Positions 14,005 through 22,535 of a DNA stretch of 26,737 bases are shown one piece after another; the stretch's first letter is position 1, and every line of letters starts with the position of its first letter. The DNA lies in assembly GCA_002297815.1 (NCBI GenBank), contig DBKH01000008.1, forward strand, positions 1 through 26,737. The letters are read 5' to 3'. Source of the DNA: Bacteroidales bacterium UBA755 (GTDB lineage Bacteria > Bacteroidota > Bacteroidia > Bacteroidales > UBA932). The translations under genes were made by a program, and so were the position numbers. Under the pieces are notes generated by a model. The model did no database searches. It was given only the letters and a program-made list of their open reading frames with translations, and had not been told where the DNA came from.

Positions 14005-16860
14005 ATGAGAATAGTCAGAATCATTTCAGTCACGGTAGCTCTCGCAGTGGCTGTTGGATGTGGAAATCAGAATTGGAAACAGAATCCGGACGGTGTTACT
14101 GTCCAAGTTACGGACAGAAATAACGATGGGCCGGCGTTGGTGCGGCTTCAGGTGAAAGGGGACAATCTTGTAAGAGTCACCGCGACTCCTGAGGACCGGT
14201 TCGCTGACAGAAAAAGTCTCATCATTGTCCCGTCGGAATCAAGGCCTGAATTTTCCGTGGCATCCACAGACAGCACTGTCTCTGTCGTCACTTCCTCAGT
14301 GACTGCCTCTGTCAGACTAAGGGACGGGGCGGTCAGCTTCGCGGACAAGGATGGTTCAACGATCTTGGGCGGCAACACGATGTCTTTCACCCCGATCACT
14401 GTTGAGGGAAGGCATGAATATTCCTCGCTCTTCACTTTTGATTCTCCCGAGGATGAGGCGTTCTACGGCCTTGGTCAACATCAGTCCTTGGAGTTTAATC
14501 ACAAGGGCGGTAACGAGGAGCTGTTCCAGTACAACACCAAGGTTTCCATCCCGTTCGTGGTCAGCAACAGGGGCTATGGTGTGCTCGTGGACAACTATTC
14601 GCTGAGCCGTTGGGGAAACCCGAAGCCTTACATGCAGCTGAACAAAGCCTTTAGACTCTATGGCAAGGACGGAAGTGAAGGAGGCTTGACAGGCACCTAC
14701 ACTCCAGCCACTGGCGATCCTGTCATAAGGCAGGAGGATTCCCTGTACTATGAGAACGAATGGGTAATCGCGAATCTTCCAAAGATGCCTCTTAAAGGCG
14801 CGGATGTGGCCTACGAGGGCTTCATCGAGGCTCCGCAGGATGCAGACTATCATTTTATCCTTTATTATGCTGGTTTCCAGAGTGTTTCCATAGGAGGTAA
14901 GGAAGTTGTCTCCGAGCGTTGGAGACCGGCATGGAATCCGAACTCCTACAAATTCACTGTCAGCCTTAAGAAGGGCGAGAAGACCCCGATCAAAGTAAGC
15001 TGGAAGCCGGACGGGGATGTCTCGTACATCGGTCTGAGAGTGGCTGAGCCAAGGACGGAGGCCGAGCAAAGCCGTTTCTCGTTCTGGTCGGAGATGAGTC
15101 CGGAACTGGACTATTATTATATTGCAGGAAACAGCATGGACGAGGTGATCTCCGGCTACAGAACCCTCACCGGAAAGGCTCAGGTGATGCCGAAATGGGC
15201 GCTTGGGTTCTGGCAGAGCCGCGAGCGTTACAGCACCCAGGAGGATCTTGTGGGCACGTTGGCCGAACTAAGGCGCAGGACCATTCCTGTGGACAACATC
15301 GTCCAGGACTGGCAGTACTGGAAGGATGACCAGTGGGGAAGCCACGAGTTTGACCAGACGCGGTACCCTGATCCAGAGAAGATGCTTGATGACGTGCACG
15401 CCATGCACGGGCGTTTCATGATCAGTGTCTGGCCGAAATTCTATGTCAACACGGATCATTATCAGGAACTTAAAAAGGCCGGCTATGTCTATCCGCTTGC
15501 CGAAAAGGACAGTCTGAAAGATTGGCTTGGTCACATGGAATCATTCTACGACGCCTATTCGGAAGGTGGCCGTAAGATGTTTTGGAAGCAGATGGACGAG
15601 AGCCTTTACTCGAAGTACGGCCGGAAGATTGACGCATGGTGGATGGACGCCAGCGAACCTAATCTTAGGGACTGTCTGCCAATGGATTACCAGAAGGCTC
15701 TGACAACCCCGACTGCCCTTGGGCCTTCCACTGAGTATCTCAACGCCTACGCCCTTGTCAACGCTGATGCCATCTACAACGGACAACGCGGAGTCGATCC
15801 GGACAAGAGGGTGTTCCTGCTGACAAGAAGCGGCTTCGCTGGCCTGCAAAGATATTCGACGGCCACATGGAGCGGAGACATCGGGACGTGCTGGAATGAC
15901 ATGCGTGCCCAGATGGCCGCGGGCCTGAACTTCTCGATGAGCGGAGTGCCGTTCTGGGGAATGGACATCGGAGGATTCAGCGTGATGGACAAGTACACGG
16001 CAGCGGTTTCCACATTTGACAACACCGGAAAGGTTACACCGGACCTCGACGAGTGGCGTGAACTCCAGACGCGCTGGCATCAGTTCGGCACCTTCGTCCC
16101 GCTGTTCCGCACCCACGGACAATGGCCGAGAAGGGAACTTTGGAATATAGCTCCGGAAGGGACACCGACATATTCAAGCATTCTCTATTACATGAAGTTG
16201 CGCTACCGTCTGATGCCGTACCTCTATTCATTGACGGGCGCAGTGCATTTCGACGACTACACAATGCTCCGCGGCCTTCCGATGGATTTCGCGGGCGACC
16301 GTAACGTGGCCGACATCAGCGACCAGTGGATGCTTGGCCAGGCCCTGATGCCTTGCCCTGTCTCTGAATATAAATCCCGCTCCCGCAGCGTCTATTTCCC
16401 TCGGTGCGAGGGCTGGTACGACTTCTACACCGGCAAGTTCATCACTGGAGGGCAGACCCTCACGGTCGAGGCTCCTTATGAATATATTCCTTTGTACGTC
16501 CGTGCAGGTTCAATCATCCCGTTCGGCCCTGAGATTCAATGGTCTGACGAGAAGCCTGCCGATGTCATTGACCTCTATGTCTATGCTGGCAAGAATGGCT
16601 CGTTCACCCTTTACGAGGACGAGAACACGAACTACAACTACGAGAAAGGTGCATATTCGACGATAGAGTTCACCTACGATGACTCATCCCGTACCCTGAC
16701 CATCGGAGACCGAAATGGTGAGTTCCCTGGCATGCTGAAAGACCGTCGTTTCAACATCGTCCTAGTCACCCCTGAGAACGCTCTTGCCTATCCTAAGGCC
16801 TCCGAGGTTGTCCCTGTTGACTACCACGGAGTCTCTATCACTGTCAATTTGAAGCGGTAA
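14005..16860 (+). CDS. GH31 lipoprotein with PA14 insert, likely alpha-xylosidase
   Basis: 951 residues. The lipobox ends AVG-Cys19, so it is a lipoprotein of the periplasm or outer membrane. An N-terminal beta domain (about 30-225) precedes a PA14-like insert (about 230-347; GTYTPATGDPV, DYHFILYYAGFQSVSIGGKEV). The GH31 barrel follows: WALGFWQSRERYST, VQDWQYWKDDQWG, nucleophile Asp548 in AWWMDASEPN, and acid/base Asp625 in TWSGDIGTCW, with FWGMDIGGF further on. Beta domains close the protein. The PA14 insert within GH31 is the architecture of characterised xyloglucan alpha-xylosidases, so removal of alpha-xylose from xyloglucan oligosaccharides is likely; alpha-glucosidase is the alternative. 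It has its own promoter. No SusC/SusD pair or other xyloglucan enzyme is seen in the window. Confidence 0.93.
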   Translation: MRIVRIISVTVALAVAVGCGNQNWKQNPDGVTVQVTDRNNDGPALVRLQVKGDNLVRVTATPEDRFADRKSLIIVPSESRPEFSVASTDSTVSVVTSSVTASVRLRDGAVSFADKDGSTILGGNTMSFTPITVEGRHEYSSLFTFDSPEDEAFYGLGQHQSLEFNHKGGNEELFQYNTKVSIPFVVSNRGYGVLVDNYSLSRWGNPKPYMQLNKAFRLYGKDGSEGGLTGTYTPATGDPVIRQEDSLYYENEWVIANLPKMPLKGADVAYEGFIEAPQDADYHFILYYAGFQSVSIGGKEVVSERWRPAWNPNSYKFTVSLKKGEKTPIKVSWKPDGDVSYIGLRVAEPRTEAEQSRFSFWSEMSPELDYYYIAGNSMDEVISGYRTLTGKAQVMPKWALGFWQSRERYSTQEDLVGTLAELRRRTIPVDNIVQDWQYWKDDQWGSHEFDQTRYPDPEKMLDDVHAMHGRFMISVWPKFYVNTDHYQELKKAGYVYPLAEKDSLKDWLGHMESFYDAYSEGGRKMFWKQMDESLYSKYGRKIDAWWMDASEPNLRDCLPMDYQKALTTPTALGPSTEYLNAYALVNADAIYNGQRGVDPDKRVFLLTRSGFAGLQRYSTATWSGDIGTCWNDMRAQMAAGLNFSMSGVPFWGMDIGGFSVMDKYTAAVSTFDNTGKVTPDLDEWRELQTRWHQFGTFVPLFRTHGQWPRRELWNIAPEGTPTYSSILYYMKLRYRLMPYLYSLTGAVHFDDYTMLRGLPMDFAGDRNVADISDQWMLGQALMPCPVSEYKSRSRSVYFPRCEGWYDFYTGKFITGGQTLTVEAPYEYIPLYVRAGSIIPFGPEIQWSDEKPADVIDLYVYAGKNGSFTLYEDENTNYNYEKGAYSTIEFTYDDSSRTLTIGDRNGEFPGMLKDRRFNIVLVTPENALAYPKASEVVPVDYHGVSITVNLKR

Positions 16861-16874
16861 GGCAAATCCATACC

Positions 16875-16896
16875 GGTCGCTGAGCTTGTCGAAGCG
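16875..16896. repeat. REP-like palindromic repeat, single copy
   Basis: The CTGAGCTTGTCGAAGCG motif follows the GH31 stop codon. It is flanked by CGCT/AGCG and shares its core with the block at 24720-24855. Such repeats are scattered between genes in Bacteroidetes. Confidence 0.75.
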
Positions 16897-16909
16897 CCCT
16901 ACTTTTCTT

Positions 16910-16971
16910 AGAAGTTGCCTTGAAAGTGTTCTTTGAGGTGAAAACCTTCGAAGTAAAACAAGGCGGCTTCT
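16910..16971. mobile_element. Short palindromic element with inverted ends (related to 17803-17965)
   Basis: Ends AGAAGTTGCCTTG (16910-16922) and CAAGGCGGCTTCT (16959-16971) are inverted with two mismatches. Inside lies an 18-base core, TGTTCTTTGAGGTGAAAA (16927-16944), identical to one in the larger element at 17803-17965. No coding capacity. It sits just before the AraC promoter. Confidence 0.65.
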
Positions 16972-16984
16972 GAAGTTTTTGCCG

Positions 16985-16992
16985 TATCTTTG
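16985..16992 (+). promoter_or_regulatory. -7 box TATCTTTG of the araC-family gene
   Basis: TATCTTTG fits TAnnTTTG and lies 8 bases before the ATG at 17001, so the mRNA is near-leaderless. The -33 region would fall inside the palindromic element upstream. Confidence 0.6.
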
Positions 16993-17000
16993 CCACAGAA

Positions 17001-17759
17001 ATGAGACAGTTTGTGATTCGTCCGCTCAATGCGGCAGGACATGTGACGGCAAGGCTGATGCCGAAGATGGTCAGGGAAGATTGGTCATTCATCTACCTTA
17101 TTTCTGGAGAAATTCTCATGGATGTCGGTGACCACCCGTACCTGCTCCGAGGGCAGGACTGTGCCTTGATTCCACCCGGAGAGGCGTATTCAGTCAAGCA
17201 TTTCAAAGATTCGGTCGGGTACATGGGGGCGTTCTCTCAGACGCTGCTGCGCAATTCTGGCCACAGAATCCTGAGACTTGAGGCCCCGAGCGTGATGACG
17301 GTTCCGATGGAGGATAAGGTCTTCTTTGACGAGTTGTTGATCCGCCTGACCAGATTCGCTGAAGATCTTCCTACTGTACAAGGCCTTCTTGAAGTCCTTC
17401 TGTGCCAATTCGACAACGCGATCCCTCATAACACATCCTCCGCTTCATCCCGGCTCAGCACGGCCTATCTCAGCAAGGTTTTCGACCCATCCCACCCTTT
17501 CGGGAAAGTCTCTGAATATGCCGCTGAACTCAGCGTGACTCCAAGTCATCTGAACCGTGCAGTGAAGTCAGAGACCGGAAGAAGCGCGGGGGAGTGGGTG
17601 GAGAATGCGAGGTTGTCCCTGGCCAGAACTCTTCTGCACGATCACTCCATCCCGATCAGCGAGATCTCCTACAGGCTTGGTTTTGAGGATCCTGCCTACT
17701 TTTCCCGTTTCTTCCGGAAACTGGTCGGGATGTCTCCTACTGACTTCAGAAGCATGTAA
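17001..17759 (+). CDS. AraC family transcriptional regulator
   Basis: 252 residues. The N-terminal half is a cupin-like ligand or sensing domain (WSFIYLISGEILMDVGDHPYLLRGQDCALIPPGEAYSV). The C-terminal half carries the two helix-turn-helix units of the AraC/XylS family: YAAELSVTPSHLNRAVKSETGRSAGEWV and IPISEISYRLGFEDPAYFSRFFRKLVGMSPTDFRS, the latter with the family signature. It is a single-gene unit flanked by two related palindromic elements. Possible targets are the adjacent GH31 gene or the TonB receptor unit on the right; the sequence does not decide which. Confidence 0.92.
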   Translation: MRQFVIRPLNAAGHVTARLMPKMVREDWSFIYLISGEILMDVGDHPYLLRGQDCALIPPGEAYSVKHFKDSVGYMGAFSQTLLRNSGHRILRLEAPSVMTVPMEDKVFFDELLIRLTRFAEDLPTVQGLLEVLLCQFDNAIPHNTSSASSRLSTAYLSKVFDPSHPFGKVSEYAAELSVTPSHLNRAVKSETGRSAGEWVENARLSLARTLLHDHSIPISEISYRLGFEDPAYFSRFFRKLVGMSPTDFRSM

Positions 17760-17802
17760 TGGTGGTCGAAACATTTCCTACTGACTGACATTAGAAGCAT
17801 TA

Positions 17803-17965
17803 AGAAGCTGTTTTGATTTGTTTGAAATGTTCTTTGAGGTGAAAAAATCTTCATTTTCTTCCCGCTTCTTCAGTCAGATAGCACCGCTATCTTCCTTGGA
17901 AGAAGCGGTCGAACCTGAAGTTTTTCACTCTCAAACCTTCAAACAAACAAATCAAAACAGCTTCT
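17803..17965. mobile_element. 163-bp nested-palindrome (MITE-like or fold-back) element
   Basis: Perfect 22-bp inverted ends (AGAAGCTGTTTTG... at 17803-17824, complement at 17944-17965). Partial complementarity continues inward (TTTGAGGTGAAAAA against TTTGAGAGTGAAAAA). A second stem, CCGCTTCTTC (17862-17871) with GAAGAAGCGG (17899-17908), encloses a third, AGATAGC (17876-17882) with GCTATCT (17886-17892). Almost the whole element could fold into one hairpin. It shares an 18-base core with 16910-16971. No ORF. I cannot show a target-site duplication. Confidence 0.8.
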
Positions 17966-17987
17966 AAATAATAAAGGAAAGTTCCAG

Positions 17988-18060
17988 TGTCAGGTAGTCA
18001 TGGCGGCCATTCACCCGGATAGGGCGCGCGAAGCGCGTAGGCCGCCATGACCACCTGGCA
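17988..18060. repeat. Long hairpin (21-bp stem) upstream of the TonB receptor
   Basis: The 21-bp arms at 17988-18008 and 18040-18060 are complementary except at two positions that can form G-U pairs in RNA. The loop contains a further CGCGC-GAA-GCGCG stem-loop. It is GC-rich and much stronger than a simple terminator stem, and no T tract follows. It may be a REP-type element or a bidirectional transcription barrier between the AraC and receptor genes. Confidence 0.75.
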
Positions 18061-18159
18061 TCGGAACATAGACGTAAAGATGCATGGCCTGGAAAATGCT
18101 ATGTATAAAAAGTCCAACCCAAAATCTGATTATCATAAGTCTGCAAGCCGCGTCGGGAC

Positions 18160-18167
18160 TATCTTTG
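18160..18167 (+). promoter_or_regulatory. -7 box TATCTTTG of the TonB receptor gene
   Basis: TATCTTTG matches TAnnTTTG and lies 18 bases before ATG 18186. It sits inside the longer reading frame that opens at 18084, which decides the start in favour of 18186. Confidence 0.6.
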
Positions 18168-18185
18168 CGCCCGAATTTGCCCGAT

Positions 18186-20420
18186 ATGTTTGCATCCTTA
18201 TTGACATCCTTCTTGATAGTCACCACTCCGGTGACAGAGGTCAAAGACACAATCTCTAGCTCGGTCGTGACGTCCTCTGTCAAGCGCGAGGACATCATCT
18301 CGAATCTCCCCGGAGTCTCTTCTTTTCTGATGAGAGGAATCGAGGAACGTGGCATCGCATCCCCAAAGAACCTATCTGCGGTTGTGCCGGGACTGAATAT
18401 CCCCGATTACGGAACAGCAATGACTTCAACCATTTACGTCAGAGGACTCGGCTCCCGGATGGACAATCCCGTCATCGGACTCTATGTCGATGATGTGCCA
18501 GTTCTTGACAAAAATTGCTACGATTTTTCGTTTGCGGACATCCGCAACCTCGAATTTCAGCGTGGACCCCAAGGCACGCTCTACGGACGCAACTCCATGC
18601 TTGGCGTGCTCTCGGTCGAGACCTTGTCACCCTCTGTCTTTCAGGGAATAAGAGCCAGTGTTGAATATGGCAGCGCATCCACAGTGTCCGCAAAAACCTC
18701 GATTTACAAGGGAAAACTCGGCCTCGTGGCGGCATATTCCCACAGCAACGGATTCTATGTCAATGAATATGACAACTCCCGCTGCGGCCTTTCGGATGCG
18801 GTCTCGCTCCGTGCGGTCTGCGTAGGAAAGGCCGGGCGGGCGACTTATGACAACATTCTGGCCCTCTCCTACACCGATCAGACCGGCTATCCTTACAGGC
18901 TGTGGCTTCCGGACGAGAAACGGCTTCTGCCTGTTGACTACAATGACAAGAGCGGCTACAAAAGGCTGACTCTGATGGATGGCCTTCGCCTGAAAGCCGA
19001 CCTTGGCGGTTGGAAATTAAGCTCAGTGACAAGCGTTCAGATGCTTTTCGACTCAATGAATATGGACCAAGACTTTACTCCCAAGTCCATATTTACCCTC
19101 AATCAGACGCAGAAGCAATTCGCGTTGACGCAGGAAATAATACTGAGACCCTCGGTCCGTCCGGATTGGTGGGACAGCCAGACGGGGGTATTCCTTATGG
19201 CTAAGTTCAACAGGATGAGCGCCCCCGTTGATTTTCTGGAAGGTGGGATTAAATCCTTGATTCTTGACAATGCGAATTCCGGAATTCCAGCGGATTTTGG
19301 AAGACTGGACATCCTTGAGGGCAGATTCCGGATCGCAAGCGATTTCGACATTCTGACCGGCAATCTGGCCGCATATCACGAATCTGCTTTCAGCCTTGGC
19401 AGGTGGAGGCTGACGGCAGGGCTAAGGCTTGATTATGAGGGTGGAAGAATGCTCTATGATTCCAATTCCGAAATCCACTTCATCCTCGCTCCGGCGATGC
19501 CAGACTATATTCCTTTCAACACTTATCTCGAAGGAAACGAGTCTGTGAATAGCCTACAGTTACAGCCTAAAATCTCTGTGATTTATGACGCTGCAAATAG
19601 GCGTATGAAGGCCAAAGGGACCGGGCTCAAGATCTCCGCCACCGTGTCGAAAGGCTATCGTGGCGGTGGTTTCAACACTCAGATCTTCTCTGATGTCCTC
19701 CAGCGGAAAATGATGCTTGGGATGATGGAGTCGCTTGGCGTTCATCTTGACGGTCAAGGCGATTTGTCAACAGATGGATTGACTTACAAGCCGGAGAGTT
19801 GCCTGAATTATGAGATTGGCGGAAAACTCCGGGTGAGGGCAGCCGGGCATATTCTTGAATCATCAGTCACTGCTTACCGCATAGATTGCCGGAACCAGCA
19901 GATGACGGTATTCCCCTATGAGAAAGGCACAGGCCGTATGATGACGAATGCCGGGAAATCCCGGAGCCTCGGAGTGGAGATGGAGACATTCTGGAATTGG
20001 AAAGGCCTCTCGCTGACCTTCTCCGGAAGTCTGATGGATGCCCGATTTGTTGAATATGACGATGGTCGCAACGATTGGTCAGGTAACCGAATACCATATT
20101 CTCCAACCGGAACCCTTTACTTTAGGGCTGGGTATAAGTTTGCGGTTGGCAGCCATTTCCTTCGCTCCGTGTCGTTGAATGCCGATCTGAACCATTATGG
20201 CAGAACGAATTGGAACGAGTCAGGGGACGTTTGGCAGTCGCCATATTCATTGATTGGGGCAGACATCCGCCTTTCGGCTCCGAAAGTGGAACTTTGGCTC
20301 AGAGGGCAGAACCTTTCCGGGACGGAATATTCAGTGTTCTACTTCAAGTCCGTCGGCAACTCGTTCTTTCAGATGGGGAAACCTCGCAGATTTACAATAG
20401 GTGTGTCTATAAATATTTAA
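18186..20420 (+). CDS. TonB-dependent outer membrane receptor
   Basis: 744 residues from ATG 18186, chosen because the promoter box at 18160-18167 lies downstream of the frame's first ATG and because MFASLLTSFLIVTTPVTE fits a signal peptide. A plug domain follows (STIYVRGLGSRMDNPVIGLYVDDVPV and FADIRNLEFQRGPQGTLYGRNSM), then a 22-strand-type beta barrel with paired aromatic/charged strands. It has no N-terminal CarboxypepD_reg-like domain, so it is not a SusC-type glycan transporter; its form is closer to siderophore/metal-complex or small-ligand receptors. It is followed 13 bases later by a calycin-like lipoprotein that may act with it. Substrate not determined. Confidence 0.9.
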   Translation: MFASLLTSFLIVTTPVTEVKDTISSSVVTSSVKREDIISNLPGVSSFLMRGIEERGIASPKNLSAVVPGLNIPDYGTAMTSTIYVRGLGSRMDNPVIGLYVDDVPVLDKNCYDFSFADIRNLEFQRGPQGTLYGRNSMLGVLSVETLSPSVFQGIRASVEYGSASTVSAKTSIYKGKLGLVAAYSHSNGFYVNEYDNSRCGLSDAVSLRAVCVGKAGRATYDNILALSYTDQTGYPYRLWLPDEKRLLPVDYNDKSGYKRLTLMDGLRLKADLGGWKLSSVTSVQMLFDSMNMDQDFTPKSIFTLNQTQKQFALTQEIILRPSVRPDWWDSQTGVFLMAKFNRMSAPVDFLEGGIKSLILDNANSGIPADFGRLDILEGRFRIASDFDILTGNLAAYHESAFSLGRWRLTAGLRLDYEGGRMLYDSNSEIHFILAPAMPDYIPFNTYLEGNESVNSLQLQPKISVIYDAANRRMKAKGTGLKISATVSKGYRGGGFNTQIFSDVLQRKMMLGMMESLGVHLDGQGDLSTDGLTYKPESCLNYEIGGKLRVRAAGHILESSVTAYRIDCRNQQMTVFPYEKGTGRMMTNAGKSRSLGVEMETFWNWKGLSLTFSGSLMDARFVEYDDGRNDWSGNRIPYSPTGTLYFRAGYKFAVGSHFLRSVSLNADLNHYGRTNWNESGDVWQSPYSLIGADIRLSAPKVELWLRGQNLSGTEYSVFYFKSVGNSFFQMGKPRRFTIGVSINI

Positions 20421-20433
20421 TTAATAGCGATTT

Positions 20434-20898
20434 ATGAATAGAGTAACAATGCTTCTTATGGCAGTGGCGCTGCTGCTGTCCCAGTCCTGCACCAAAGAGA
20501 ATGCCTCGAACGAGGGATCTCTTGTCGCCAATGAATATGAATATTCAGGTACCATGACCGTCACTGCCGGAGGGTCGGACAATGTCTCGGAGGACGTGGC
20601 CGTGGATTGTCTTTTGGACAAAGGCACCCACACCATGAAGATCCTGTTCCACAAAGTCAAGTTCGTTCCCCAGATGCCCATCTCTCTTGACGTGACGGTT
20701 CCGGATGTCGGCTATTCCGAGAAAGACGGTGCGGTCACGTTCTCCGGTGACGGAATCGTCCCTCTTTCAGGAGGCACTGTCCCGTTCCCGAAGTACACAG
20801 TGACAGCCCTTTCCGGCATCTTGACCGCAAACAGTCTGTCCCTCAGCCTCAATTTCGGTGACTATCCCGTCACCTACACTGGTGTCTCGAAAAAGTAG
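20434..20898 (+). CDS. Calycin-like lipoprotein
   Basis: 154 residues with lipobox ...LLLSQS-Cys19, so it is anchored to a membrane. The mature part is built from short beta strands: YSGTMTVTAGGSDNVSED, TMKILFHKVKFVPQMPISLDVTVPDV, VTFSGDGIVPLSG, KYTVTALSGILTANSLSLSLNFGDYPVTYTGV. This pattern is that of the Bacteroidetes calycin-like lipoprotein family (lipocalin-type barrels), known mainly as 'hypothetical'. It lies 13 bases after the receptor, so co-transcription is very likely. The pairing suggests a surface or periplasmic ligand-binding accessory of the receptor; the ligand is unknown. Confidence 0.8.
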   Translation: MNRVTMLLMAVALLLSQSCTKENASNEGSLVANEYEYSGTMTVTAGGSDNVSEDVAVDCLLDKGTHTMKILFHKVKFVPQMPISLDVTVPDVGYSEKDGAVTFSGDGIVPLSGGTVPFPKYTVTALSGILTANSLSLSLNFGDYPVTYTGVSKK

Positions 20899-20937
20899 AA
20901 TAGAGCGGTTCAGTGGCATAATTAAGGTTTTTCGTCG

Positions 20938-21061
20938 CCCAAGGGTGTAATGAAACACTCTTGGGTGGCACTATTGTTCGATTTCGCTGCCGAAGAGTGC
21001 CGTGCGACACTTTATGGCAGCGTTTCAAGCCGATTTTGCTCCTGTAGAGTGCCACACGACA
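20938..21061. repeat. Cluster of palindromes and degenerate direct repeats
   Basis: Hairpin CCCAAGGGTGT (20938-20948) with ACACTCTTGGG (20955-20965) has one G-T mismatch. A second inverted pair is CGCTGCC (20985-20991) with GGCAGCG (21016-21022). Two degenerate direct repeats of the form G-A-GAGTGCC-CGACA lie at 20992-21009 and 21044-21061. It may act as a transcription end for the receptor operon; no T tract follows the first hairpin, so it is not a standard intrinsic terminator. Confidence 0.6.
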
Positions 21062-21089
21062 TCACCCACGACATTGGAGCACTGCTATT

Positions 21090-21121
21090 TTTGGATTTCT
21101 GACGAGTAAGGCTTAACTTTG
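21090..21121 (+). promoter_or_regulatory. Promoter TTTG-N20-TAACTTTG of the SGNH esterase gene
   Basis: TTTG at 21090-21093 and TAACTTTG at 21114-21121 are 20 bases apart, a very good match to the Bacteroidetes consensus. About 35 bases separate the expected start site from the ATG at 21162. Confidence 0.75.
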
Positions 21122-21161
21122 AAGTCTGTTGCGATAAGACAATAATCAAAAATAAAGGAAT

Positions 21162-22535
21162 ATGAGATATTCAGGAATTGTAAGACATGTGGTGTCGGTA
21201 GTCGCTTTGGCGCTGACGCTTTCGGTCGTGGCGGAGGCCGCAGGTGTGAGAGAGTGGCATAACCCGCTGACAGAAAAGCCTAAAGGCCCTTTCGGGACTT
21301 GCTGGACATTTGACAGAAACAACATTGATTTCGGAACAAACTCGCCGGAAATCACTGTGCGTTACCAGCTTGAGGACAGGAATATACCTAAAGGCGCGAC
21401 CGGGATGGCTTCGCTGGGAGTTGACCTTTTCGACATTGACAACGACGGGGGATTCCACCTGATGAATGGAACTTCGGATCTGGGAAAGACGATCGGAGAC
21501 ACGTTGACGTTTTCTTTCCGAGTGGATTATGGTAAGTCGGCCAAGAACGGCAACTGGTTCAGACTCTATCTTCCGCTTTACAATAGGGTGAAGTGGCTGG
21601 AGATCGGAACTTGCGGTGGAGCGTATTTCCATTTCGAGCCTGTGCCGGTCGAGAAGGCCATCGCCATCTACAATGTTCCTGTGGAGACTGTTGACAGGCC
21701 GGCAAAAGCGGTCAGGAACATCATCCAGAGGAAGGCTGATTTCCCCGTTAAGGTTGTCTCCAGGAAAGAAAGCAGGAAACCGGACTATTTCTTCGCTGTG
21801 GATGGCGCGAAGGCTGACACTGTCGCCACGCTTGAGGCGATTTACAACGCCCTCGGCACTACAACCGATCTTCCGGACATCCTCAAGCCGCTGAGACAGC
21901 GTAGGGACTACACCTTCTACGACTGGAGCGAGAGGCATTCCAGAGTCCTGTACAGGGAAAGACGCTTGGCTCCCAATCCGGAAATCGTGATGATCGGCAA
22001 CTCCATAACCCATTACTGGTCAGGCGAGCCGAGCCACAAGACCTGGCATGCCGGAGTGGATTCCTGGAACGACATATTCGCTGACCGCAACGTCATCAAT
22101 TGCGGCTACGGTTGGGACCGCCTCGGGAACATGATGTGGAGGATGATGCACGAGGAACTTGACGGATTCTCCGCCAAGCACATCTTCGTGATGGCCGGCA
22201 CGAACGACATCTACAGCCGCACCGAGGAAGCCATAGCCGAAGGAATGGTCGGGCTTGTTGAATATATTCGTGTGAAGCAGCCCCGGGCCCGCATCCACGT
22301 TGTCCACATCTACCCTCGCCGGAAAGCCATCGACAGGGTAGACAAGGTGAACGCCGCCGCGGACAGGCTTCTAAAGGAGAGCGGCCTCACGAACTACGAC
22401 ATTGTCGATGTGAAGTCTGTCCTCACCAAGGCTGACGGCACATTGGACGAATCCCTCTTCAGGGACGGACTCCATCCGAATGAAGAGGGATACCGCAGGA
22501 TCGCTGAGGTCTATCGCAAGTATATTCAGGATTAA
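21162..22535 (+). CDS. Secreted GxDLY/SGNH esterase
   Basis: 457 residues with a signal peptide (cleavage near AEAAG, residue 27). Residues about 30-170 match the N-terminal domain of SGNH esterases (GxDLY-type, seen as GVDLFDID near 86-93). The SGNH catalytic domain follows: block I IGNSITHYW (Ser281), block II GYGWDRLGN (about 315-323), block III AGTNDIY (Asn348), and block V RDGLHPN (Asp435, His438). These enzymes remove acetyl or acyl groups from carbohydrates; the substrate here is unknown. Its stop codon overlaps that of the convergent esterase gene (TTAA). It has its own promoter. Confidence 0.92.
   Translation: MRYSGIVRHVVSVVALALTLSVVAEAAGVREWHNPLTEKPKGPFGTCWTFDRNNIDFGTNSPEITVRYQLEDRNIPKGATGMASLGVDLFDIDNDGGFHLMNGTSDLGKTIGDTLTFSFRVDYGKSAKNGNWFRLYLPLYNRVKWLEIGTCGGAYFHFEPVPVEKAIAIYNVPVETVDRPAKAVRNIIQRKADFPVKVVSRKESRKPDYFFAVDGAKADTVATLEAIYNALGTTTDLPDILKPLRQRRDYTFYDWSERHSRVLYRERRLAPNPEIVMIGNSITHYWSGEPSHKTWHAGVDSWNDIFADRNVINCGYGWDRLGNMMWRMMHEELDGFSAKHIFVMAGTNDIYSRTEEAIAEGMVGLVEYIRVKQPRARIHVVHIYPRRKAIDRVDKVNAAADRLLKESGLTNYDIVDVKSVLTKADGTLDESLFRDGLHPNEEGYRRIAEVYRKYIQD

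Noticed and set aside
14356..15069. 237-codon frame antisense to GH31
   Set aside because: It lies wholly inside the GH31 gene, whose catalytic motifs are clear; a codon-bias shadow.
17988..18060. Standard intrinsic terminator
   Set aside because: There is no T tract on either side and the stem is far longer than usual.
18084..18185. N-terminal extension of the TonB receptor
   Set aside because: A -7 box at 18160-18167 lies inside it and the resulting N-terminus lacks a signal peptide; the start at 18186 has one.
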